NCBI GenBank assembly: GCA_045601305.1
Contig: JAZRZG010000086.1
Coordinates: 1-13,969, forward strand
DNA from: Equadaptatus sp045601305
Lineage (GTDB): Bacteria > Synergistota > Synergistia > Synergistales > Synergistaceae
Reading direction: 5' to 3'
Length of the DNA stretch: 13,969 nucleotides
The notes below the pieces were generated by a model that worked only from the letters and a program-made list of their open reading frames with translations, did no database searches and had not been told where the DNA came from. The translations under genes and the position numbers were made by a program. Of the stretch, positions 7,081-12,933 are shown piece after piece. Position 1 is the stretch's first letter. Every line of letters starts with the position of its first letter.

Positions 7081-7115
7081 AAATACTTAAAATATTTCGT
7101 GCGCGAAGCAAAAAT

Positions 7116-7188
7116 CGGCTGAAATATAGCCGTGTTTCACTACATAGCAAACGAATAATAATGAATAACGAATAATAGGCGAATAATA
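7116..7188. other. A+T-rich junction with short hairpin and triple repeat
   Basis: CGGCT (7116-7120) pairs with AGCCG (7128-7132), a weak hairpin that may end transcription of the remnant. Three copies of CGAATAATA follow at 7152-7160, 7169-7177 and 7180-7188. Their role is unknown; they lie where the older restriction gene gives way to the new module. Confidence 0.45.
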
Positions 7189-7211
7189 TATTTATAAATG
7201 CGAATATATTG

Positions 7212-7250
7212 TTGTCTTTTAATTCTCCACTATGATATAATCTACCGTAG
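7212..7250 (+). promoter_or_regulatory. Promoter of the restriction-modification module with possible operator
   Basis: TTGTCT (7212-7217), an 18-nt spacer and a consensus TATAAT (7236-7241). The small palindrome CTAC-C-GTAG (7242-7250) covers the expected start of transcription. Since the first gene has an N-terminal helix-turn-helix domain, this is a candidate autorepression site (inference). Confidence 0.55.
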
Positions 7251-7277
7251 CGTTTGAATGTTGAGAGGAGTAACACG

Positions 7278-8837
7278 ATGACAATATCATACGATAAGTT
7301 GTGGAAATTGCTCATTGATAAGCACATTACAAAAACAGCGATGCGTAAAATGGCAGGAATAAGTACAAGTGTTCTTGCAAAAATGGGAAAAAGCGAAATG
7401 GTTTCGCTGGAAACACTGTCGAAGATTTCTAATGTATTAGATTGCGGTCTTTCTGACATGGTAGAATTTGTCACATTTGTCACAGATGAGAAAAAGAATG
7501 AAATGTTTGATACTGGCAGCAAACCTGTCGCAATAGATTTATTTTGTGGTGCAGGCGGTTGTTCTGAAGGGCTAATACAGGCAGGTTTTCAGATTCTCTT
7601 TTCATCAGATATAAGCGAAATGGTAGAAATAACCTATTGTCATAGACATGAGCAGTTAGGGCTTATCCAAGGAAAAAACACATGGTTTGAGCGATCTGAT
7701 ATCCGTGATTTGACTGGTGAAATTATCAAACAGCGCATCGCAAATTTGGAAATTATGCAAGGAAAAGACTTTCCTGACATCGATTTGATAATTGGTGGAC
7801 CAAGTTGTCAAGGCTTCTCAAGAGCTGGGCGACGTGATAAGTCAGATCCAAGGAATATGTTGTTCGGCGAATATGTACGTATAATTAGCGAAATTAGACC
7901 TAAGTACATTGTACTTGAAAATGTCGAAGGTCTTGTCGATATGCAATTTATGGGTTACATAGGAATTACCGGTATACCATATCCGGATGGTAGCGTTACC
8001 CCAAGCATATTGAGAAACGAATTAGAAGAAATCGGTTATCACACGCTTGAACCTAAAATATTGAACGCAGCGGATTATGGTGTTCCGCAAAGACGGAACA
8101 GAATTATTTTTATGGGTTATCGTGACGGCATGCCCGCCCCTTCATACCCTGAACCGATTTTATCGCCCACAGAGTATATTACATTGAAAGAAGCTATTGG
8201 AGATTTGATATCGAGTGATGCTATAAAGAATGTCGTAAATAGCAAGTTTACACAATATCAAATTGACAGCATAAACGGCAGAACACCTTCAGTTGACGGA
8301 AAAACAATAGTTGCAAGGAGAACTCTTAATATCGAGCTACCACATCAAACGCCGACAGTTGTTGAGCGTTTTGAACTCTTCCGTGAAGGTGAGACAGGAA
8401 CAGAATTAAAAAAGAGAATTCTTGAAAACGGAATAGACCTTACAAACAAAAGAGCATTAGTAAGACTGTGTGCAGATTCATTTGAAATGTCGGAAGATGC
8501 TATCATTGATCTCTTCAAAAATGCACGAGCGACAATAGAACAGGTAGAAGTCCTTTTAACGAAGAAAAACGTTCGGCAAAGATGGTCAGCAAATCAACCT
8601 GCCGCAACAGTTGTGACAATACCAGATGATTATATCAGCCCGTGGGATGCAAGAACATTTAGCGTTAGGGAAATGGCACGTTGTCAGTCGTTTGATGATT
8701 CGTTTGAATTTTTAGGGAAAAGAACAACCGGTGGATTAAGGCGACGAGTTGAAATTCCACAATACACTCAGGTTGGGAATGCTGTTCCGCCACTTTTAGC
8801 GAAAGCTATAGTGTCAGAGATTAAAAAGCTGTTGTAA
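7278..8837 (+). CDS. C5-cytosine DNA methyltransferase with N-terminal helix-turn-helix
   Basis: A 519-residue modification enzyme that transfers methyl from S-adenosylmethionine to C5 of cytosine in the host recognition site. Residues 1-65 form a Cro/C1-type helix-turn-helix (TKTAMRKMAGISTSVLAKM, then SLETLSKISNVLDCGLSDMV), the form found in regulators. The catalytic domain follows in canonical order: motif I D87-LFCGAGGCSEGL, motif IV GGPS-C177-QGFS with the catalytic Cys (Ser replaces the usual Pro before it), motif VI E214-N-V, motif VIII Q271-RRNR, a target-recognition region at about 285-430, then SVREMARCQSF and QVGNAVPPLLA. ATG 7278 has GAGAGGAG 7 nt upstream; an in-frame TTG at 7254 has none. 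The restriction gene starts 17 nt after its stop. A+T-rich codon use differs from the flanking housekeeping genes, suggesting transfer. Confidence 0.93.
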   Translation: MTISYDKLWKLLIDKHITKTAMRKMAGISTSVLAKMGKSEMVSLETLSKISNVLDCGLSDMVEFVTFVTDEKKNEMFDTGSKPVAIDLFCGAGGCSEGLIQAGFQILFSSDISEMVEITYCHRHEQLGLIQGKNTWFERSDIRDLTGEIIKQRIANLEIMQGKDFPDIDLIIGGPSCQGFSRAGRRDKSDPRNMLFGEYVRIISEIRPKYIVLENVEGLVDMQFMGYIGITGIPYPDGSVTPSILRNELEEIGYHTLEPKILNAADYGVPQRRNRIIFMGYRDGMPAPSYPEPILSPTEYITLKEAIGDLISSDAIKNVVNSKFTQYQIDSINGRTPSVDGKTIVARRTLNIELPHQTPTVVERFELFREGETGTELKKRILENGIDLTNKRALVRLCADSFEMSEDAIIDLFKNARATIEQVEVLLTKKNVRQRWSANQPAATVVTIPDDYISPWDARTFSVREMARCQSFDDSFEFLGKRTTGGLRRRVEIPQYTQVGNAVPPLLAKAIVSEIKKLL

Positions 8838-8854
8838 ATAAAGGAGTGTCTTAA

Positions 8855-10063
8855 ATGTTGGCTATGTCAGATGTTGATATTCAACAATTCTTACCTATTT
8901 TTGCTGATTTTGGCATCCCTGTCGCCTTTCTTGTTCCAACTCCAACAGGCTTTGAGAAATCAATAATGGATGCAACAAGCCCAGTTCGCGAATTACTTAA
9001 AGATGCTGAAATACATGATTATGAACATCAAGGGCAAGGACAAGATGCAAAGGTCATTGTAGAAACTTTTTTCGTGTCTGATAATGAGATGACCGAAGCG
9101 GCGGCTTCGCTATACAGACCGATTACGAAAAAAGGTGATCCTCGGATATGGTTTTCAAACTTAAAGAAGTATTGCAGAGCATGTAACCTTTTGGCATTAG
9201 TAACGCTGAACAAGAAAATCTATGTCATAAACCTTTCCGACCCAAAAATTCAGAATTCAATTGACCAAAAAGGCTATGTTTACGATTTACTGAAAGAGAT
9301 TGCTCATGTTGCCGCAAGCGTTGCAGAGGAATTGCGTGATAAAATTAAGCGAATACATGATATGGGATTCATCCCGTCAATAACTCGCGGAGACCCCGGA
9401 GTAGGAGATACATTAGAACATGCTTTGGGTATTAGTCGCAACAACTATAGAGTCCCTGACTACAAAGGCATTGAATTGAAAGCAACACGCCTATCTCGAA
9501 ACGGACACAACCGTCAAAGTACACGGTCAACGCTTTTTACGAAGGTTCCTGATGAAGGTCTTACCTACCGCCAAATTGTTGAATGCTATGGGAAATTACA
9601 AACTCCGCGAGGACAGACGATTCCAAGATTACAACTTTATGAGACGTTTAGGGTGTCTCGTGCAAATGCGTATGACCTGCTTCTTGAAGTTGACTCTAAT
9701 AACGATAAGTTGAAAATGCTTTATCAGCCAAATACAGACATAAAGAAAAATGTTTCTGCATGGTTCATGCAAAATTTGCGCAACGCTCTTCTAACAAAAC
9801 ACCATGAGACTTTTTGGGTGAAAGCTGAATCAAAAACACATAACGGAATAGAGTTTTTCCGCTATGATAAGATTTTACATACAAAGAATCCTAATGTATC
9901 ATTGCTCGCTCCACTGATTGAAACTGATATTATTACACTCGACCTTGCTGCTCATATCAATCCAGACGGCAAGTGGCGTGATCACGGTATGTTGTTCAAA
10001 ATGAAGCCGGATGATTTGCCGCTATTGCTCGGAACGCCTGTGATATACGATTTGACAAAGTAA
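8855..10063 (+). CDS. MvaI/BcnI-family type II restriction endonuclease
   Basis: A 402-residue DNA-cutting partner of the methyltransferase. The core reads GVGDTLEHALGI...VPDYKGIELKAT, the MutH/Sau3AI/MvaI-type active site: E188, D202, E207 and K209. The E-to-D distance (14) equals that of MutH (E56, D70) and the E-X-K follows 5 residues after the Asp. Enzymes of this family cut CC(N)GG-type sites, but the target here cannot be read. MvaI and BcnI are about 240 residues; this protein carries about 170 extra N-terminal residues with no motif I recognise, perhaps a DNA-binding domain. AAGGAG (8841-8846) fixes ATG 8855. It lies 17 nt after the methyltransferase in one operon, so the methylase and its fused regulator are made first. 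Confidence 0.85.
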   Translation: MLAMSDVDIQQFLPIFADFGIPVAFLVPTPTGFEKSIMDATSPVRELLKDAEIHDYEHQGQGQDAKVIVETFFVSDNEMTEAAASLYRPITKKGDPRIWFSNLKKYCRACNLLALVTLNKKIYVINLSDPKIQNSIDQKGYVYDLLKEIAHVAASVAEELRDKIKRIHDMGFIPSITRGDPGVGDTLEHALGISRNNYRVPDYKGIELKATRLSRNGHNRQSTRSTLFTKVPDEGLTYRQIVECYGKLQTPRGQTIPRLQLYETFRVSRANAYDLLLEVDSNNDKLKMLYQPNTDIKKNVSAWFMQNLRNALLTKHHETFWVKAESKTHNGIEFFRYDKILHTKNPNVSLLAPLIETDIITLDLAAHINPDGKWRDHGMLFKMKPDDLPLLLGTPVIYDLTK

Positions 10064-10541
10064 TATCCCGATATATTGCAGAAAAGTAAACCTTTTGTCG
10101 CTATGACAGAGGAGTATTTTTGATTATATTCCGCCGCAGAAGACAAATCAGATTTTTACGCCGAAAATGGTTGTTAAAAAGATGGTAGATATGCTCGAAC
10201 AGGAAAATCCTGACTGTTTTGATATGCCGGACAAGACGTTTATTGACCTGTATATGAAATCCGGACTGTATATCGCTGAAATAGTCAAACGGTTGTATCA
10301 GAGCGAAAAGATGAAAGAACTTTATCCGGACAAAGAGAAAAGGCTCAGACATATTTTTGAAAAACAGGTGTACGGACTTGCGCCGACTGAGATTATTTAC
10401 AATATCGCGATTAGTTTTATTCTCGGTTTTGACGAAGATACAAAAATTACAAAGCACAATTTCAGACTGGCGGACGCGCTGCCCTACGCAAAAGAGGGAA
10501 CGCTGCAGCAGTTGCTTGATGAGTTGTACCCTGAACAGTAA
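10064..10541 (+). pseudogene. C-terminal remnant of an older restriction helicase/methylase protein, frameshifted
   Basis: The main open part starts at ATG 10167 (124 residues), but related-looking sequence runs upstream: FDYIPPQKTNQIFTPKMVVKK is open from 10107 in the same frame, and before that the frame shifts. ATG 10103 gives MTEEYF then TGA; removing one T from the TTTTT run at 10117-10121 would join MTEEYF to DYIPPQ. The patterns NQIFTPK, FIDLYMKSGLYI, HIFEKQVYGLAPTEIIYNIA and DALPYAKEGTLQQLLDE recall the C-terminal methylase-like part of large DEAD/DEAH restriction helicases (from memory). The helicase part is absent; the restriction module ends at 10063 directly before it. The sequence is otherwise well kept, so loss is probably recent. 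Confidence 0.6.
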
Positions 10542-10549
10542 ATTTGCCC

Positions 10550-10577
10550 TTGACTTTTAACAACTTTTAAGTATTAT
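10550..10577 (+). promoter_or_regulatory. Toxin-antitoxin promoter with operator-like repeats
   Basis: TTGACT (10550-10555), a 16-nt spacer and TATTAT (10572-10577). Two copies of ACTTTTAA (10553-10560 and 10563-10570) lie exactly 10 bp, one helical turn, apart between the boxes, a plausible site for the helix-turn-helix antitoxin. Confidence 0.6.
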
Positions 10578-10593
10578 TTATTAAGGGGTTGCG

Positions 10594-10962
10594 ATGATGT
10601 ACGAGGTCTATTTCTATGTTGACAGGAAGGGTAATCAGCCTGTATATGACTACATTAAATCGCTCATTGCCAAGAACGGCAAGGACAGTCGCATAAAAGC
10701 TAACAAGATTAATGACTATATTACGGTGCTTGCCGAGCATGGCATTACTGCCGGAGAACCTTACATTAAGCATCTTGATGCTGAAATTTGGGAACTCCGT
10801 CCGCTGAGAGACAGGATTTTGTTTGCGGCATGGGTAAAGGGCGGGTTTGTGCTGTTGCACGTGTTTATGAAAAAAACAGCAAAAACTCCTGCAAGGGAGA
10901 TAAAAAAGGCAAAAGCGGAGTTGGCGGATTTGCTTGAAAGGGGTGTTGAATTTGAACAGTAA
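10594..10962 (+). CDS. HigB-like toxin (RelE superfamily, Gp49/DUF891 type)
   Basis: A 122-residue protein of the phage-derived Gp49-like/HigB family, predicted to cut mRNA at the ribosome and stop translation when free of its antitoxin. Family features are visible: VYDYIKSL near the start, then IWELRPLRDRILFAAWVKGGFVLLHVFMKKTAKTPAREIKKAKAEL, with the basic residues (R, R, K, K) of the RNA-binding/cleaving face and the KT-x-KTP-x-x-EI signature. Two ATGs stand side by side (10594 and 10597); AAGGGG at 10583-10588 suits either. The toxin comes before the antitoxin, the HigBA order, and overlaps it by 11 nt. It has its own promoter downstream of the restriction locus. Confidence 0.85.
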   Translation: MMYEVYFYVDRKGNQPVYDYIKSLIAKNGKDSRIKANKINDYITVLAEHGITAGEPYIKHLDAEIWELRPLRDRILFAAWVKGGFVLLHVFMKKTAKTPAREIKKAKAELADLLERGVEFEQ

Positions 10963-11266
10963 AGCAGTTTGCAGAAGCTGGAGAAGCGTAAGGGAAGAAC
11001 TTTTTACGCCGGAGGAGATTGAACAGAGCAATCTCAGGGTTGCGCTTATCGGCGAGCTTATAAAGGCGCGAAATGAGCAGGGTATTACACAGAAAAAACT
11101 TGAGGAACTCAGCGGAGTAAGGCAGCAGGTGATTGCAAGAATGGAGCGCGGTTATACAAGTCCGCAGATTGACACGCTGCTCAAGGTTCTTGCTCCTCTC
11201 GGCAAAACGCTTGCAATCGTTCCTTCGGAAGAACACAATAGCAGACGCGTTGCCAAGCCGTGCTGA
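10952..11266 (+). CDS. HigA-like antitoxin (XRE helix-turn-helix)
   Basis: A 104-residue partner of the toxin. A Cro/C1-type helix-turn-helix occupies about residues 28-90: LIKARNEQGITQKKLEELSGVRQQVIARMERGYTSPQIDTLLKVLAPLGKTLAIVP. Antitoxins of this type bind and inhibit the toxin and repress their own promoter. No ATG is available in a sensible place. I prefer TTG 10952, which lies 8 nt after GAAAGGGG inside the toxin gene; TTG 10946 or 10934 in the same frame are alternatives and change only a few N-terminal residues. The overlap with the toxin means coupled translation. A terminator follows at 11285. Confidence 0.85.
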   Translation: MNSKAVCRSWRSVREELFTPEEIEQSNLRVALIGELIKARNEQGITQKKLEELSGVRQQVIARMERGYTSPQIDTLLKVLAPLGKTLAIVPSEEHNSRRVAKPC

Positions 11267-11284
11267 TTTTTACAAATAACATCT

Positions 11285-11314
11285 TTGCCTGAGGTTATTC
11301 CTCAGGCAATTTTT
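11285..11314 (+). terminator. Terminator of the toxin-antitoxin operon
   Basis: TTGCCTGAGG (11285-11294) pairs perfectly with CCTCAGGCAA (11300-11309) around TTATT, followed by TTTTT. Confidence 0.92.
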
Positions 11315-11353
11315 GTTCTGTTTTCAGACATTGCAGCGAGGATATAAAACACA

Positions 11354-11375
11354 CGGGAGAGTGTCAGCTCTCCCG
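11354..11375 (-). terminator. Hairpin terminator of the minus-strand gene
   Basis: CGGGAGAG (11354-11361) pairs with CTCTCCCG (11368-11375). On the minus strand it comes 6 nt after the stop codon at 11382 and is followed by TGTGTTTTAT. The plus-strand side is also T-rich, so it may work both ways. Confidence 0.65.
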
Positions 11376-11381
11376 CATATG

Positions 11382-11753
11382 TTATTTTCTATATTCCGTA
11401 TTCCGTTTGAAACTGGCTTTGCCGTTTTCGTCAGTGACAATTTCGTCTTCATATTCTACGCTGTCGCAGCGGAGAATAAGCTGTCTGTTTTCTGTGTCTT
11501 TGTAGATTGAAAATATCGGAACCATTCCCGGCTGTTTCATTTCTGCCGGAATGATGTCGTCTGTTTCCCGTCCGAACAGCTGTCTGAAAATCTTTGTAAA
11601 GTATCGTTTCCTTATGAATTTCAGCTTGTTCTGTCCTGCTGCCTGAAAACGTTTAATGCCGCGGCTTTTCAGATTTTTCTTAACGCCGCTTGCTCTTGTC
11701 TTTGTTTCGGCAAGAATTTTACGGCGGTTAACTTTGTCTGTATTCCTCTGCAT
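11382..11753 (-). CDS. Hypothetical basic protein
   Basis: A 123-residue protein that I do not recognise. The first 60 residues are strongly basic (NRRKILAETKTR, KKNLKSRGIKRF, KLKFIRKRYF), suggesting nucleic-acid or ribosome contact. The second half is more acidic and strand-like (VPIFSIYKDTENRQLILRC, then YEDEIVTDENGK). No signal peptide or membrane segment is visible. It is supported as a gene by an excellent ribosome site (GAAAGGAGAG at 11760-11769, minus strand) 6 nt before the ATG, and by a hairpin terminator right after its stop. It stands alone, facing the toxin-antitoxin pair, with a long hairpin-rich stretch upstream that may be its leader. It could be a phage- or island-borne orphan. 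Confidence 0.65.
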   Translation of the reverse strand: MQRNTDKVNRRKILAETKTRASGVKKNLKSRGIKRFQAAGQNKLKFIRKRYFTKIFRQLFGRETDDIIPAEMKQPGMVPIFSIYKDTENRQLILRCDSVEYEDEIVTDENGKASFKRNTEYRK

Positions 11754-11789
11754 AATGTTTCTCTCCTTTCATAATAGTTGAGTGTACTG

Positions 11790-11920
11790 TACGGCAATAT
11801 GCCGTATTGGTACACAAAGCTGTACCGATAACGCAATGTATCTGTTATCCGACAATGATCTGTTAAATATGTGCGGGGCGTACGCCCCCGCGGGTGAGCG
11901 ATTTTGCCGTATTGGACGGC
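11790..11920. other. Cluster of five consecutive hairpins
   Basis: In order: TACGGCA/TGCCGTA (11790-11806), GGTACA/TGTACC (11809-11826), GATAAC/GTTATC (11827-11849), a perfect palindrome GGGGCGTACGCCCC (11875-11888), and GCCGT/ACGGC (11906-11920) followed on the plus strand by GTTTTTG. The ten bases GCCGTATTGG occur twice (11801 and 11906). On the minus strand the cluster lies 30-170 nt upstream of the gene at 11753, so it could be a structured leader; an independent small RNA is equally possible. Confidence 0.5.
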
Positions 11921-12048
11921 GTTTTTGACGTGAAACCCGGTTGGCGCACGCAGCCATACCGTTACCGAAGTGAGTCATGTCATTACTTGACAAAGCAGCC
12001 GGCTTGCCGCAAAAGTCGCTCTCGGCGCCTTTGATTGCGATATTTGTA

Positions 12049-12188
12049 CAGCTTAGGTCAGGCGAAAATCACAAACCTGTATGCCTCGCCAGGCAGATCC
12101 GTGATTATTGACAAAAGCTGCGGAATGACTTTCCATTCCTTAACCGCGCTCTGTTTTGCCTGCCTTGCAGCAAGGAAAGCAAAACAGA
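12049..12188. other. Candidate structured RNA: nested stem plus two hairpins
   Basis: Four nested stems: CAGCTT (12049) with AAGCTG (12115), GTCA (12057) with TGAC (12109), AATCAC (12067) with GTGATT (12101), and CCTG (12076) with CAGG (12090). Then GGAATG/CATTCC (12122-12139), and a long hairpin TCTGTTTTGC (12150-12159) with GCAAAACAGA (12179-12188), with CCTT/AAGG inside a symmetric 3-nt internal loop. The strand and any function are unknown. Confidence 0.45.
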
Positions 12189-12208
12189 AAACGGTTGATT
12201 TAGGTTTT

Positions 12209-12234
12209 ATTAACAACACCCTCCATATATAAAT
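12209..12234. repeat. 26-bp direct repeat, copy 1
   Basis: Begins ATTAACAACACC and ends CATATATAAAT. It is identical over 26 bases to 12295-12320, with 60 bases between copies. On the minus strand it holds GGAGGGTG, resembling a ribosome site, but no gene follows. Confidence 0.8.
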
Positions 12235-12294
12235 CTGCAATGAGACGGCACAAAAAGCAACCGGATCGATACAAAAAATATAAATTTTGCAAAA

Positions 12295-12320
12295 ATTAAC
12301 AACACCCTCCATATATAAAT
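12295..12320. repeat. 26-bp direct repeat, copy 2
   Basis: Identical to 12209-12234. Two copies with a 60-base spacer, and different flanks apart from a shared T-x-TGC just after, do not make a CRISPR array; a dispersed genomic repeat or a small duplication is more likely. Confidence 0.8.
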
Positions 12321-12574
12321 ATGCGGACAGCCCCCTGATTTTTGAAGGAAGAAACGGAAAGCCAAACAAATATCAAATGCAAAATTATCAGTCTGTGAAC
12401 ATGAAATGAAAAACAAAACGCAGCAAGGTGTTGTCATTGCTGAATAAATGTTGTTTTGGGCGGTAAATGGAAGTTAAGTATTGTTTTGAAAATCAACTAA
12501 GGTTTTGTAAAAAATGCCCCTGCGGGTGAAAAAACAGATGGCACTTGAAAAAAAACAGATGGCAAAAAAACTAC

Positions 12575-12602
12575 TTGACGGAGTGTAAATTTTTGGTATA
12601 AT
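12575..12602 (+). promoter_or_regulatory. Strong promoter of the tRNA operon
   Basis: TTGACG (12575-12580), a 16-nt spacer and a consensus TATAAT (12597-12602) with an extended -10 TG at 12594-12595. The predicted start of transcription is just before the tRNA at 12617. Confidence 0.85.
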
Positions 12603-12616
12603 CTTTTCCGTTGAGC

Positions 12617-12702
12617 GCCGGGGTGGTGGAATGGTAGACACTGCGGACTTAAAATCCGCTGAACGCAAGTTCGTGCGGGTTCGAGTCCCGCTCTCGGCAC
12701 CA
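12617..12702 (+). tRNA. tRNA-Leu (UAA)
   Basis: A class II tRNA of 86 nt. The acceptor GCCGGGG pairs with TCTCGGC (two G-U pairs); the anticodon loop CTTAAAA has TAA at 12650-12652 between GCGGA and TCCGC; the long variable arm folds as GAAC/GTTC; the T-arm has GTTCGAGTC; CCA is encoded at 12700-12702. It reads UUA and, by wobble, UUG. Confidence 0.96.
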
Positions 12703-12719
12703 ATGAGAGGTTTGCAAAT

Positions 12720-12796
<77 letters not shown>

Positions 12797-12801
12797 AATA
12801 T

Positions 12802-12878
12802 GGCGCTGTAGCTCAGTTGGCTAGAGCTATCGGTTCATACCCGATCGGTCACCGGTTCGAGTCCAGTCAGCGCCACCA
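12802..12878 (+). tRNA. tRNA-Met (CAU), elongator type
   Basis: A 77-nt tRNA. GGCGCTG pairs fully with CAGCGCC; the anticodon loop TTCATAC has CAT at 12836-12838 between ATCGG and CCGAT; CCA is encoded. GTAGCTCAGTTGG and the overall form resemble elongator tRNA-Met; an Ile2 tRNA with modified CAU cannot be excluded. The T-stem has a C-A mismatch (12853 with 12865). Confidence 0.93.
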
Positions 12879-12887
12879 TGAAAATTC

Positions 12888-12913
12888 AATCCGCGGTGAA
12901 CCGCGGATTTTTT
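12888..12913 (+). terminator. Terminator of the tRNA operon
   Basis: AATCCGCGG (12888-12896) pairs perfectly with CCGCGGATT (12901-12909) around TGAA, running into TTTTTT. Confidence 0.92.
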
Positions 12914-12933
12914 GTTAAAGGAGATGGCGGATT

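Larger units (their letters stand above)
11754..12574. other. Gene-poor, hairpin-rich spacer
   Basis: About 820 bases hold no convincing protein gene. Open frames exist on both strands (for example minus 11769-11993 and 12058-12369) but lack ribosome sites, cross repeats or palindromes, and show low-complexity translations. What is present: a run of hairpins at 11790-11920, a nested fold at 12049-12120, further hairpins to 12188, a 26-bp direct repeat at 12209 and 12295, and a 21-bp tandem duplication of AAAACAGATGGCA at 12531 and 12552. Confidence 0.6.

Noticed and set aside
11313..11510. Plus-strand 65-residue frame after the toxin-antitoxin terminator
   Set aside because: It runs antisense to the end of the better supported minus-strand gene and through its terminator, with no ribosome site.
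11769..11993. Minus-strand 74-residue open frame upstream of the orphan gene
   Set aside because: It overlaps the hairpin cluster and a perfect palindrome, has no ribosome site, and its translation is Arg-rich without family features.
12209..12320. A CRISPR array
   Set aside because: Only two repeats, a 60-base spacer, no third unit and no cas genes.
12514..12588. A 24-residue frame before the tRNAs containing a KKQMALEKKQMAKK repeat
   Set aside because: No ribosome site, and the frame arises from a 21-bp tandem duplication in A-rich DNA that includes the tRNA promoter -35 box.
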